Shown piece after piece: positions 8,481 to 17,899 of a DNA stretch of 64,000 nt (its first letter is position 1; each line of letters begins with the position of its first letter). The stretch lies in assembly GCF_002272795.1 (NCBI RefSeq), contig NZ_MLAT01000008.1, positions 1 to 64,000 of the forward strand. The letters are read 5' to 3'. The position numbers and the translations under genes were made by a program. The DNA comes from Helicobacter sp. 13S00482-2 (GTDB lineage: Bacteria > Campylobacterota > Campylobacteria > Campylobacterales > Helicobacteraceae). The notes beneath the pieces are model-generated. The model did no database searches. It saw only the letters and a program-made list of their open reading frames with translations, and was not told where the DNA came from.

Positions 8481-11400
8481 CTAAAATTTATATCTAATCC
8501 CTGCAGATCCGTTGTAGTATTGTTCCCCAGAGGCAATTTTTGCACCTAAAGAACCAAAACCAAAGAGACTTTTGTTTATTTTGAACTCTCCTCCAGCCAT
8601 CATTGTATAGTAGATTTTATTATTTTGTTCTAGCTCAGAGATAATTTCTACTCCTCCTAGTTTATAAGTGATATTTTTTTGACTATTATAAGAAAGATAA
8701 TCCACTCCTGGTATGAGGTAAAAATACCCACCATTTTTGAAATATTTTCGAAATTCTAGTGCAAAATTAGTATTGAGAGTGAAATGTCCAGCACCTTTTT
8801 GTTCAAATTTTAATCCCTTTTCTTCATAGTTTCCCAAAATATTGTAAGTCGCATTCAATCCTCCTAATGGCTTGATATAAAAATTACTATCTTCGCCTAT
8901 AGCAAAAGTGTATCCATAGGTAATTCCTATATTGCTAGATTGGTTGATATAATCTGAAGTTTGAGTAGAAGTAACGCTTAAAATTTTCATTATTCGATTT
9001 TGATTCACAAAGCCAACATTATGGGAGATGTTTATATCTATTTCGTGATAATGACTGAAAAATCTTGAATATAACCCGATTTGAGCGTTATGGGATTTGG
9101 CTGTAATATTACCTTCATTATTGCTTTTAGCATAAGCATAAGTTCCAAAAATCCCCATAATCAGGGATTCGCCTATGATGGCATCATAACCCACGCTACC
9201 TCCATAAATGATTGAGTTACCATCAGCTTGTGCATATCCTCCAATCACGGATGCCCAAATATCCATTGTTTGTTGTTTTTCTTCACTAAAAACTTCTTGA
9301 AGTGCATCAAAAGCATCTATTTGGATACTTTCATCCATAGCATATCGTTTTTTAGAGAGTTCAAAAATGGCCTTAGAGATTGCATTATTAGTATTGAAAG
9401 GATTGCTTTGGAGGGTCAGCCTGTTTTGTGTGAGAGTAGAAGATATCAGATTAACTGTTTTAGCAATGGAGTTGTTTCTGCTTTGAGTTGAAAGATTGTT
9501 GATATTTTCTTCTACTGCATTCACAATATTTTCAAGCGTATCTTCATCTTTAATATGTGCGATCACTGAAGTTGCTAGTTCATCAGATAGATTTTTGATA
9601 CCATTTAAAATATTCATTTTTCGTTTTGTTTTTGCATCCTTATTTTTTGCAGCTAATAGCGTGTTGATAAATTCTTCTTTTTTATCACGGATTTTTTCAA
9701 TTTTTAGAACCATTTCTTCTAGCTTGGCAATAGTTTCTTGACCTAGTTTAGATAGTTTTTTTTGTAGAATCTCATTTAGGAGCGTTGCCCCAGATTTGAT
9801 ACCTTTTTTATAGTCTCCATTAAGGGCTAGATTTGCATCTGCAAGTGCTTGTGCGTATTCTCTGAGTTTTTCTGGAGTGATGTTGTTATGAGACTCACCT
9901 TCTTTTGCCCAACCATTGAGTGCGTCTGCATATTCTTTTAAGGTGGATTCATCTGCATTGAGTATATCTTCAGGAGTAAATTTTTTGCGTGCTTGCTCAT
10001 TTTTGGCTTTACTGATGCTACTTTTAAGTTTCTCAATAGCTTTGTATTCTGCTAGTTCTTTCAGTGCGTCATAAGCCTCATACCATTCATCAGAATATTT
10101 TTCTACTTCATTTTGTTTTTTTATTAGTTCTTGATAATTTGCACTGATATTTAATTCCTGCTCCTTTTTGGCAAGTTCTTCTTGTAGGTTTTTTAGCTCA
10201 GGGGAAGGTATGTTTTTAATCATATCGACGATAGCGTTAAAATCGGCCTCAGCAGCTCTTTTATTCACACTCAGTTCAGCTTGTTTTTGTGTTTTTTCAC
10301 TTTTGTATTGATCGCGTTTGATCCTGAATTCTTTGATGAGTTCCTCAAAATTATTGTATTCTTCATCAATAATGGAGTTATATTTTTTTGTTATCTGCTT
10401 TAATTCATCCTTGTTCTTTCCTAATGATTGGAGCATATTTTCTATGTTTGTTTCTGCGTAAGATCTTAAAAACTCTTCAAAAGTTGCGTATTGTTTGTTT
10501 TGATTGGCATTGTACTGAATTCTTAGGTTATCGATTTGTTCTTGTGTAGAAAAGAATTTTAATCCTTGTATGGTATCTCTCATTGAATTATCTAGTGTAG
10601 TTATGTATAAATCAGCCGCTTTATATATTTTCTCTAATAAATTCGGATTGTAGCTAGAAGAGGATTCATATTTATTTTTGATTTCTTGCAGTTTTGCGAT
10701 TTTTTCTTCTTGACTAGCTTTTTTTGAGAGGACATCTTGAATATCTTCTAGCATGTATTGTTGATCTTGAATTTTTCTTTGCAACGTTTCATAAGCTTTG
10801 ATGTCTGGATGAGAGTTATATTTTTTTCTAATAGGAGCTTGATCTTTAAATGGAATATTTTTTAACTCCTCTTGTTTTTCTGCCTGAGCCGCCTCATAAG
10901 CTGCTTTTAGTTTTTTTAAATTTTCGTTTTGCTCATCAATGTTTTTTTGAATTTCTTGGAGTTTTTGATTCATAAAATCAGCATTTGCAATATTTTTATA
11001 TTCTTGCAATTTTTGATCATTAATAGTTTGTTGTTCTAGGAGTTTTTGTAAGGCTATTTTTTTCATTGTAGAGAGTTTTTTGTTTTCTTGAAATTTGTTT
11101 TGCTCTAAGAATTCATTAGAGGCTTCTTTAATAAGATCTTCCACGCTTTTTGCTCTAGCTTGTTGTGTAGGCTTAATAGTGAGGTAAAATTCTTTTTTAT
11201 CGCTTGAGAGTATGGGGTCAAATATTAAATTAGAATTCAGATAAGACTCTGAAACATTAACAAGCACACCATTATTTTTACTAGCATTGAATAAATGGAT
11301 ATTATTGTCCCATTTATCGGCAGTATCTGAAGTGCCATCGTTTTTTTGATTTTGGGAAAAATTTAGTGTGATTCCTCCTTCACTTCTAAGTATTAAGTAT

Positions 11401-12617
11401 GCCTTATTGCCTATGATGGGTTGATCTGTTCTAGTGATGAGTGCAATTTGAGTATTTGATTTTAGTTCGCTTGTTCCAGATACATTGATATAGCCAAAAT
11501 CTTTGTGATTGATTGCTCCAGAAAACAAATAACCATCATTGATAAAATTTCCTGTAATATTTAAAATCCCTCCATCTATAAGAAGTATGCTTCCATAAGC
11601 TCCATTTATAAAATTTCCTGTGACATTAAGTGTTGCATAATCAAAAACAGAAATACGGCCTTCTTTCCAGTTTAATTGTTCGGTAAATAATTTGTCTTGA
11701 TTGTTTTTATCTGGAGCATTATTGAGTGCATCAACCATAGAGGCACTATGATGTTCTATGTAGTTAGGATTTTGAGCAAAAACCCCATTTTCAAAATTAT
11801 CTGCACCTGTATTAATGTTGGCATTACTTGCTGCACCGCTAACATATATCCATCCTGAGTTATTAAAACCATTTGAAGTGAAATTCAGATTTAGATTTTG
11901 AGCGATGGGAGTTGTGTCATCTTTTGAATCATCTCTAGTGTCATTATAAAAATCATAAGCAAAGCTATTTTCATCACTTTCATCTCCTGTGTAATATCTT
12001 GTTTTGGGGTAAGTGATTGAATTTTGCATCCTAGCACTAAAATTGATTTTACCTTTTAGATTTGCGTTCAAACTTGAACCATTGCTCATATAAATAGATC
12101 CCTGTATTTTTAAATCCCCACTTTGTTCCATAGAAACTTCTAAGCTTCCTGATTGAAGATATTGATTCTTTAAATTTGTATTTAATGGAGCAATGCTTTG
12201 ATCTCCAATACCAATACGCAATCCATTGATTTCCCCATCACCAGGACTATTTGCTATGAGTCTTAGATGAGAGTAGGGTCCTATTGAATTTTGTCTTTTT
12301 CTGAGTGAATTTTGATCAACAGGAAGATTGATTTTTGAGCCTCTTAAGGTGAGATGACTGCTAGGAGTGCTCCCATCATCAGAAGGCAAGGTATAATAAA
12401 ATATCATAGTATCAATGTTTGAGAGTTCCACAGATTTGTTGTTGTTTATTAATATCTGTTCAATATTTTCACCAACTTTTTTACTATAACCATCTCCTGC
12501 ATTCGCAAGGATTTTGCAAGATGGTGCAATATCGCTTGTAGAACATAGATCACTTTGAGTTCCTTGCAAAGCAGTGCTTATACCACCTAATAGAAAAATA
12601 CTTAAAGCCTTATTCAT
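8481..12617 (-). CDS. Large autotransporter with a long coiled-coil stalk
   Basis: A 1378-residue type V secreted protein. Residues 1-20 form a signal peptide (MNKALSIFLLGGISTALQG). Residues of about 90-480 look like a beta-helix passenger, with the repeat LNVTGNFINGAYGSILLIDG / LNITGNFINDGYLFSG typical of Helicobacter VacA-like autotransporters. About 490-1050 is a highly charged, Glu/Lys/Gln-rich helical region with coiled-coil periodicity. From about residue 1118 (MDIWASVIGGYAQADG) to the end is an autotransporter beta-barrel that closes with SAGIRYKF and a terminal Phe. No catalytic motif is visible. The gene starts 66 bases after tadG on the same strand and could be read through from the Tad operon. 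The roughly 560-residue stalk between passenger and barrel is unusual. Confidence 0.88.
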   Translation of the reverse strand: MNKALSIFLLGGISTALQGTQSDLCSTSDIAPSCKILANAGDGYSKKVGENIEQILINNNKSVELSNIDTMIFYYTLPSDDGSTPSSHLTLRGSKINLPVDQNSLRKRQNSIGPYSHLRLIANSPGDGEINGLRIGIGDQSIAPLNTNLKNQYLQSGSLEVSMEQSGDLKIQGSIYMSNGSSLNANLKGKINFSARMQNSITYPKTRYYTGDESDENSFAYDFYNDTRDDSKDDTTPIAQNLNLNFTSNGFNNSGWIYVSGAASNANINTGADNFENGVFAQNPNYIEHHSASMVDALNNAPDKNNQDKLFTEQLNWKEGRISVFDYATLNVTGNFINGAYGSILLIDGGILNITGNFINDGYLFSGAINHKDFGYINVSGTSELKSNTQIALITRTDQPIIGNKAYLILRSEGGITLNFSQNQKNDGTSDTADKWDNNIHLFNASKNNGVLVNVSESYLNSNLIFDPILSSDKKEFYLTIKPTQQARAKSVEDLIKEASNEFLEQNKFQENKKLSTMKKIALQKLLEQQTINDQKLQEYKNIANADFMNQKLQEIQKNIDEQNENLKKLKAAYEAAQAEKQEELKNIPFKDQAPIRKKYNSHPDIKAYETLQRKIQDQQYMLEDIQDVLSKKASQEEKIAKLQEIKNKYESSSSYNPNLLEKIYKAADLYITTLDNSMRDTIQGLKFFSTQEQIDNLRIQYNANQNKQYATFEEFLRSYAETNIENMLQSLGKNKDELKQITKKYNSIIDEEYNNFEELIKEFRIKRDQYKSEKTQKQAELSVNKRAAEADFNAIVDMIKNIPSPELKNLQEELAKKEQELNISANYQELIKKQNEVEKYSDEWYEAYDALKELAEYKAIEKLKSSISKAKNEQARKKFTPEDILNADESTLKEYADALNGWAKEGESHNNITPEKLREYAQALADANLALNGDYKKGIKSGATLLNEILQKKLSKLGQETIAKLEEMVLKIEKIRDKKEEFINTLLAAKNKDAKTKRKMNILNGIKNLSDELATSVIAHIKDEDTLENIVNAVEENINNLSTQSRNNSIAKTVNLISSTLTQNRLTLQSNPFNTNNAISKAIFELSKKRYAMDESIQIDAFDALQEVFSEEKQQTMDIWASVIGGYAQADGNSIIYGGSVGYDAIIGESLIMGIFGTYAYAKSNNEGNITAKSHNAQIGLYSRFFSHYHEIDINISHNVGFVNQNRIMKILSVTSTQTSDYINQSSNIGITYGYTFAIGEDSNFYIKPLGGLNATYNILGNYEEKGLKFEQKGAGHFTLNTNFALEFRKYFKNGGYFYLIPGVDYLSYNSQKNITYKLGGVEIISELEQNNKIYYTMMAGGEFKINKSLFGFGSLGAKIASGEQYYNGSAGIRYKF

Positions 12618-12683
12618 AATATATCCTTTTGATGTATTGATTGCATTTTTGCAACTGAAATTTTTTAGAAATCAATTAGAATT

Positions 12684-14348
12684 TTATTTATCTACATTGA
12701 CAAATCTCCCTAATTGGTTTCCAAAAATAAATTGCTTGAATGTTTTTAAGAATTCATCTATATTTTCTACGACCGCAGCATTTTTTTGACCAGCACATTT
12801 TTGCCACTGCTTGAGTGTGTTTTTGGATTCATTTTTTTGAGAAATATTGATAAAAAATAAATCCACATTTACACCTTTGGCTTTATATTCATTACGGATT
12901 TTTTCACACATTCCCATAGAGAATAATTTATTTTCCATATACAGCAAATCACTCTCAGCAGAAGAGGAACTTCCAACACTTTCAGAATCAATGCCATCAG
13001 TGATGACGACTAAAACGCGGCGTTTGTTTTTTCCTTCTCCTAGCATCGCAGCTCCCCTTAGAATTGCCGTAGAAACAAGTGTGAGACCTCCACCTACATT
13101 CTCTGAATCAAAAGGCTTTAGATTTAAAATATCCACACTGTAAGGATCTGTGATTTGTTTAAAACCTTGCTCATAAAATTTCATATCTAGTTTTCGCATT
13201 GATTCTTTGAATATATTTTTTTTATCACCATAATAATCATAAGCCACTCCATTGATTCTAGCTTCTGGTATCAAGCTGTTAAAATCTTGGGATCCATAAA
13301 ATCGAAAACTAAAGACTTTTTTTGGATCAAACATATTTCTAAGAGTTTCTTCATAATCGATAATTTTTGGAAGATTATCTTCTATGTGCGTATGGATAAG
13401 ATTTTGTTTTGGGGAAGTAAAACGCCTGAACAGTGCAATAGCATTAGATCGTTCTTCGTGGGTAGAGTATGGCGGAGTATCAAAGGTGAGACGATGGTTG
13501 TCAATGACTGCTGATCCAATAGGCATCACTCCAGACCAAAAGTCGTAATCTGAAAGAGCATATTCTGGTTTAAAAGTAACTTGAAGTACATAGTAAGAAG
13601 CCTCTTGGGTTTGTTCTGTTTGTTTGCCACCAATATTTAGATTATAATTAAAGGATTTTTTTATTTGAGAACCTGCATAAAAAGGCAAAAAAGCAAACTT
13701 AGAAGTATGATGAGGGTTTGCATTGATGCTTTGAATAATTTTTAAAATTATCACTTGCATCACTTCAGCACGATTTGCACCAACCTTGAGTTTATTGCAA
13801 ATAACCTCATCATAATCAGGACTATCAAGTTTGCAAAATCCTATTTTAGAGGTTTTTGTAAAAAAACTTGCTCGCATTGAGTTGGAAAAATCCATTGCAA
13901 ATACATAATCTACATTTGGATTAATTCCATTAGCGGGTTCTATAGAAACCTTTGCTTTGAGCGTGGTGGATTTTTCTTTGGTAAGGTTTTTGCTAAAGTA
14001 GGTTAGAGCAGACATTTGTGCATAAGAATCGATAATTTCTGCAGTATTGCTTTGTTCTTTATTGTCTTTGGTATTTATCTGTGTGGTTTTGGTAGAGATA
14101 TTTGAAAAATCTATATTTTTGTTGAAATAAGCCTTTAGATAAGATTCTATAAATTTTCGTTTTTCTCCTTCCTCAGATAACGCATTCGCCCCTAATGAAG
14201 CTTCTCTTAAGGCATCTTGAAGACGAGCTTGTTTTAAAAGTAAAATACTTCCATCAAAACTAAGTGCTAAAAGCACAATGATTAGCGGTGCAATAATAGC
14301 AACTATAAGTGCTATGACTCCATTTTCATCATTTAAAAATTTTTTCAT
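12684..14348 (-). CDS. tadG: TadG-like protein with von Willebrand A domain
   Basis: A 554-residue envelope protein of the Tad pilus locus. The N-terminus has the TadE/TadG-type membrane anchor (ENGVIALIVAIIAPLIIVLL), followed by a segment rich in polar residues. A von Willebrand factor A domain starts at about residue 148, with the metal-binding MIDAS motif seen as DFSNS and a later VITDGIDSES. Homologous TadG proteins are thought to anchor the pilus to the envelope or act at its tip. The gene is the last tad gene in the transcript, one base after the tadF-like gene, and is followed by the autotransporter gene. Confidence 0.85.
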   Translation of the reverse strand: MKKFLNDENGVIALIVAIIAPLIIVLLALSFDGSILLLKQARLQDALREASLGANALSEEGEKRKFIESYLKAYFNKNIDFSNISTKTTQINTKDNKEQSNTAEIIDSYAQMSALTYFSKNLTKEKSTTLKAKVSIEPANGINPNVDYVFAMDFSNSMRASFFTKTSKIGFCKLDSPDYDEVICNKLKVGANRAEVMQVIILKIIQSINANPHHTSKFAFLPFYAGSQIKKSFNYNLNIGGKQTEQTQEASYYVLQVTFKPEYALSDYDFWSGVMPIGSAVIDNHRLTFDTPPYSTHEERSNAIALFRRFTSPKQNLIHTHIEDNLPKIIDYEETLRNMFDPKKVFSFRFYGSQDFNSLIPEARINGVAYDYYGDKKNIFKESMRKLDMKFYEQGFKQITDPYSVDILNLKPFDSENVGGGLTLVSTAILRGAAMLGEGKNKRRVLVVITDGIDSESVGSSSSAESDLLYMENKLFSMGMCEKIRNEYKAKGVNVDLFFINISQKNESKNTLKQWQKCAGQKNAAVVENIDEFLKTFKQFIFGNQLGRFVNVDK

Positions 14349-14349
14349 T

Positions 14350-14904
14350 TTATCTTCCTAATGCAATACTTGAAGATTGAATCTTGATAATTTTTTCTAC
14401 AAGATTTTTGATAGGTGAAAAGCTAGTTTTTTGTTTCATGCAAGTTGTAACTCGATAAAGTGTAAGATATTTTTTTTCTGATGTTTGGACACTTAAGTTA
14501 GTATTTTCTTCAATCTTGTTTGGAGTTTCACAATTAGAATCTCCAAAATCATACACAAGCACTTTTTGGGGTTTAGGCGTATTTAAGGTGGAGAAATACA
14601 TCACTTCAAGTTTGAGCGATATATCAGAATCTTTTAGAAAATCTGAGCTTAGATTTTTTAGAATCTTATGGAGATTAGAAGCATTTTCAGGGGTGATTTC
14701 TTGAGTATTTCCATGCAAGCTAGTTTCTCTGATAATAGAGACTAGGGAATAACTGAGCCTATCCATTTTTCCTTGATTGATGAGTGCTTTTCCTATATCT
14801 CCAATGAGTATGATTAAAATAATGAGTAATCCAAATATGATTGAAGCCTCAATACTCACAGAACCTGTATTTTGATAAATAAAATCAGCTCTTGTTGGTT
14901 TCAT
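14350..14904 (-). CDS. TadE/TadF-like minor pseudopilin
   Basis: The protein begins MKPTRADFIYQNTGSVSIEAS and continues with a single hydrophobic helix (IIFGLLIILIILIGDI), the TadE/TadF pattern of a short basic tail, a pseudopilin-like Gly-x4-Glu site and a transmembrane helix. The periplasmic part is about 140 residues with cysteines that may form disulfides. I chose the ATG at 14904, which overlaps the end of tadE by 20 bases; a further upstream ATG at 14949 would overlap much more and add a tail unlike the family. It probably works with TadE and TadG in pilus assembly. By position this is most like tadF. Confidence 0.75.
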   Translation of the reverse strand: MKPTRADFIYQNTGSVSIEASIIFGLLIILIILIGDIGKALINQGKMDRLSYSLVSIIRETSLHGNTQEITPENASNLHKILKNLSSDFLKDSDISLKLEVMYFSTLNTPKPQKVLVYDFGDSNCETPNKIEENTNLSVQTSEKKYLTLYRVTTCMKQKTSFSPIKNLVEKIIKIQSSSIALGR

Positions 14905-15424
14905 TTTTATTCTTTTGAGTATTTGTATTTTTATCATTACTTGGGTCATATTCGCTTTTTTCGCTGTAATAAACAGCTTTGCTTACTGTACTTTCTGGCA
15001 TTTGAAAGATCCTGAGTATTTTGAATATTGGATTTATTTTGTAATTTAAGGTATAGACAATGAGTTTGTTTTCCATATCATTGCCAGTACAATTATTGTT
15101 TTGCAATTCTGTGATTGAGCGACAAAATTTTAAGGAGGGTTTGAGTGAATTTTTTACATCAGTGAATAATAATAGATTGTTTTTGTGTGTGTCAATATAC
15201 TCTTGAAATTTTTTTTCATATCCTTGCGTTGGATTAGTCGCCGCAGCATATTCTCCTGCACTTGTAGTGATATAATCAATAATAGCTATTTGATAAATCA
15301 AAATCATTATTTCTAATAAGCTCATTATGAATAAAAAAAAGGGTAAAAACAAGATTGCAAATTCTAGTGTAGCGATTCCTTTTTGAGATCTTATGAAGTT
15401 TGCAGATAAATGATATTTTTTCAT
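14885..15424 (-). CDS. tadE: TadE-like minor pseudopilin
   Basis: A 179-residue protein with the TadE family start: a basic tail, then KGIATLEFAILFLPFFLF. The Gly-Ile-x3-Glu placement resembles the pseudopilin processing site cut by TadV, and a long hydrophobic helix follows. The rest is periplasmic. TadE-type pseudopilins are needed for Flp pilus biogenesis. It overlaps tadD upstream by 4 bases and the tadF-like gene downstream by 20 bases, showing tight translational coupling. The C-terminus is low-complexity Asn/Lys. Confidence 0.82.
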   Translation of the reverse strand: MKKYHLSANFIRSQKGIATLEFAILFLPFFLFIMSLLEIMILIYQIAIIDYITTSAGEYAAATNPTQGYEKKFQEYIDTHKNNLLLFTDVKNSLKPSLKFCRSITELQNNNCTGNDMENKLIVYTLNYKINPIFKILRIFQMPESTVSKAVYYSEKSEYDPSNDKNTNTQKNKNETNKS

Positions 15425-16143
15425 AGATTTTTTGCTTTGACTTTTTGTAAATTGCGGACAAAATTTCTAGGAGATTTTGAAAGATTTTCTTTTTGAATAA
15501 TTTCCAACGCAATATTTGATTTATTGTCTTTAATGAGTGCAAATATCAGATTATTGATTATTTTGCTATCTTTATAACCTCTTTTGTATAAAGGCATTAG
15601 ATAGTTGATTGCTTCAGGATATTTTTGCTCTAAAATCGCCATCATTGCTAGATTTGTATTGATAATAGAGTCTTTTAAAAATAACTCCTTAGCTTGAAGA
15701 AAGTTTTGTTTTGCTAAAACAAATTTTTTCAATGAGGCATAAATGATTCCCTTGAGATTGTAGGCCTCGGCTATATTTTTATTTATATTTGTGAGAATAT
15801 CAAGCATTTCAAGTGCTTCTTTGTGATTGCCCATGATTTCTAGGGCTTTAGAATATAAGAGTAAAGCCTCAGGAGAGCTTTTTGCTTCCACTAGAGGGTG
15901 TAGATAATAAAACACTGAGTGATAATCTTGTGCCTCATAGTAGTATTGTGCGAGTTTGAGGCGAGTTTTGGGAGTGTCTTTTTTCTCTAATTTTTCCCTG
16001 TATATCTTGATGAGATCTTTATAGTTTTTTGCTGCTAAGAGCACTTTTTCTTGATAAATTTCATCTGTAAAAAAATTGGGATTTTTGGAAGAACACCCTA
16101 TGAATACAATTACGATAGCCATTATTATAAATAAATTTTTCAT
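15421..16143 (-). CDS. tadD: TadD-like TPR lipoprotein
   Basis: A 240-residue lipoprotein. A signal peptide ends in the lipobox FIGC, giving a lipidated Cys near residue 17. The mature part consists of tetratricopeptide repeats, visible as helical pairs such as LKLAQYYYEAQDYHSVFYYL and LNLKGI/YASLKKFVLAKQNF-type units. TadD is thought to be a pilotin or assembly factor helping the secretin RcpA. It shares one base with the tadC stop upstream and overlaps tadE downstream by 4 bases. Confidence 0.8.
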   Translation of the reverse strand: MKNLFIIMAIVIVFIGCSSKNPNFFTDEIYQEKVLLAAKNYKDLIKIYREKLEKKDTPKTRLKLAQYYYEAQDYHSVFYYLHPLVEAKSSPEALLLYSKALEIMGNHKEALEMLDILTNINKNIAEAYNLKGIIYASLKKFVLAKQNFLQAKELFLKDSIINTNLAMMAILEQKYPEAINYLMPLYKRGYKDSKIINNLIFALIKDNKSNIALEIIQKENLSKSPRNFVRNLQKVKAKNL

Positions 16144-16988
16144 TAAAATCCTTTCAAAACTTTCATTACCCCTGGTGCGGCAATGATAATGATCACTGGA
16201 AACATAAAGAATAAAATCAATGGAATACTCATTTTTGCAGAGAGTTTTCCAATCGCCTCTTCAGTTTTTAATAATTCAAGCTCTCTTATTTCCATTGAGA
16301 GGTTCATCAAGCTCTCATAAATCCCGCTTCCATATCTAAGACTTTGTTTGAGTGTAGTGCACATCATACTGATTTCAGTGCTAGGAAGTTCCTTTTGTAA
16401 TTCATCAATCGCTACCTCTAAACCACTTATTTCGCTTTTTAATACAATGCGGGATAGAAAAGGTGCAAAACCTTTATTGATCTGTCCTATACTATTTTCT
16501 AAGAACTTAATAGCCCCTTCTATATTCATCCCTGATTGTACGCAGATCGCCAATAAATCCACAAACATTGGAATATCACGACTTATTTTTTGTATTCTTG
16601 ATTCAATGATAATTTTTTGTAAATAATTTGGAGCTAAAAAACTCACCGATATAATAAGGATAGCCATCATCCCAAGAAGGGCTTGGGAAATTTGGAGTGT
16701 AAAAATAATATTACAAATATAAATAAACAAGAACACACCAAAGCTAGAAAAAATCTTCAGGCTAATATTTTCATCATATAGGCGGATTTTTTTCAACAAC
16801 TTGTCGGTTTTTTCGAGTATTTCTTGAGATTTATGTTTTTGAGAATTTTTGATAAAAATATCATTTTTATCAACTTCATCTGTTCCATCAAGTAATGAGC
16901 TGATTTTTTTCATTTTAGCATTTTCGTTTATTATGTAAAGGAAGGTAAAAATACTAAATATTAAAGAAAATAAATAAAATCCACTCAT
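16143..16988 (-). CDS. tadC: TadC inner-membrane platform protein
   Basis: A 281-residue type II secretion F-domain protein with an N-terminal membrane helix, a cytoplasmic domain with VDLLAICVQSGMNIEGAIKFL, and two C-terminal membrane helices (PLILFFMFPVIIIIAAPGV). TadB and TadC form the inner-membrane platform driven by the ATPase TadA. The T2SF domain, its length and its position directly after tadB give the assignment. It shares one base with tadB upstream and with tadD downstream. Confidence 0.9.
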   Translation of the reverse strand: MSGFYLFSLIFSIFTFLYIINENAKMKKISSLLDGTDEVDKNDIFIKNSQKHKSQEILEKTDKLLKKIRLYDENISLKIFSSFGVFLFIYICNIIFTLQISQALLGMMAILIISVSFLAPNYLQKIIIESRIQKISRDIPMFVDLLAICVQSGMNIEGAIKFLENSIGQINKGFAPFLSRIVLKSEISGLEVAIDELQKELPSTEISMMCTTLKQSLRYGSGIYESLMNLSMEIRELELLKTEEAIGKLSAKMSIPLILFFMFPVIIIIAAPGVMKVLKGF

Positions 16989-17899
16989 TATATTTTCCTC
17001 ATCAGAAATAAAATAATCGCCATCCCAATACCCTCACTTATGAGAAAATAATATAAAATATAACGACCTGATGGATCGTGCATAATGTATTCAAAATTAT
17101 CAGGACTAATGAATTTCATCAGAAATAGAAAGGCAAATGGAATTGCAGCAGTGATTTTTGAGCTCATTCTTACTTCAGATGTAATGGCATTTTTCTTTTT
17201 TTCCATTGATTTTGCTTTGGTAGTGCTAGATGAAAGCCTAGAGAGCACCTCTTTGATTTTCGCACCACTTTTAATGCTTACTAAAAGCGAAGTGAGAAAG
17301 AAATAATAATTTCCAAAAGGAAGTCTTTTGTAAGAATTGGCAAAAACTTTGCTTGGATCATCTCCAATATTGAGACTTTTGACTATCGTTTTAAATTCAT
17401 TTGCTAATACCCCATTCATCGAATTGGCACAATCTTGCAGTGCTAAAGTGATGTTATTTCCTGATTGCACTGCTCCAGAGATAATAACCAAAGCTTCAGG
17501 AAAGCTTTTTTCAAAATCCTTTTTAATGGCTTTATTATGCAACATATTGGCAATATGTCCCCCAAAGAAAACTCCAATAATGATTGCCAAAAAGGGATTA
17601 AATTGCAAAAATAGATGATTGGACAATAAACATAAAAATGAACAAATACATATAATCAAGAATCCCTTCAGTGAAATTCCATTTTCTTGTGTATAGACAT
17701 TTCTAAAATGCCAAATAATTTTTTGATAAATGAGTTTTTTAAAAGAAAGTTTATGTTTTTGATTTTTTAGATCTGGATAGAGTGCATCAACCATCTCCAT
17801 AAAAACTACTGCATTTTTCATTTTTATGCTAGAAATGATAACGTAGATAATAAGCATGATCGCACATGTAATACATAGAAGAAAAACTAGTTTCATCAT
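16988..17899 (-). CDS. tadB: TadB inner-membrane platform protein
   Basis: A 303-residue T2SF-domain protein with N-terminal membrane helices, a cytoplasmic helical domain containing PEALVIISGAVQSGNNITLAL, and C-terminal membrane helices. It pairs with TadC as the platform on which TadA acts. It overlaps tadA by 4 bases (ATGA type) and abuts tadC, so tadA-tadB-tadC are translationally coupled, as in other Tad loci. Confidence 0.9.
   Translation of the reverse strand: MMKLVFLLCITCAIMLIIYVIISSIKMKNAVVFMEMVDALYPDLKNQKHKLSFKKLIYQKIIWHFRNVYTQENGISLKGFLIICICSFLCLLSNHLFLQFNPFLAIIIGVFFGGHIANMLHNKAIKKDFEKSFPEALVIISGAVQSGNNITLALQDCANSMNGVLANEFKTIVKSLNIGDDPSKVFANSYKRLPFGNYYFFLTSLLVSIKSGAKIKEVLSRLSSSTTKAKSMEKKKNAITSEVRMSSKITAAIPFAFLFLMKFISPDNFEYIMHDPSGRYILYYFLISEGIGMAIILFLMRKI

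Noticed and set aside
12684-14348. A metal chelatase or CO-dehydrogenase-linked VWA protein
   Set aside because: The N-terminal TadE/G-type anchor and position at the end of the tad operon fit TadG.
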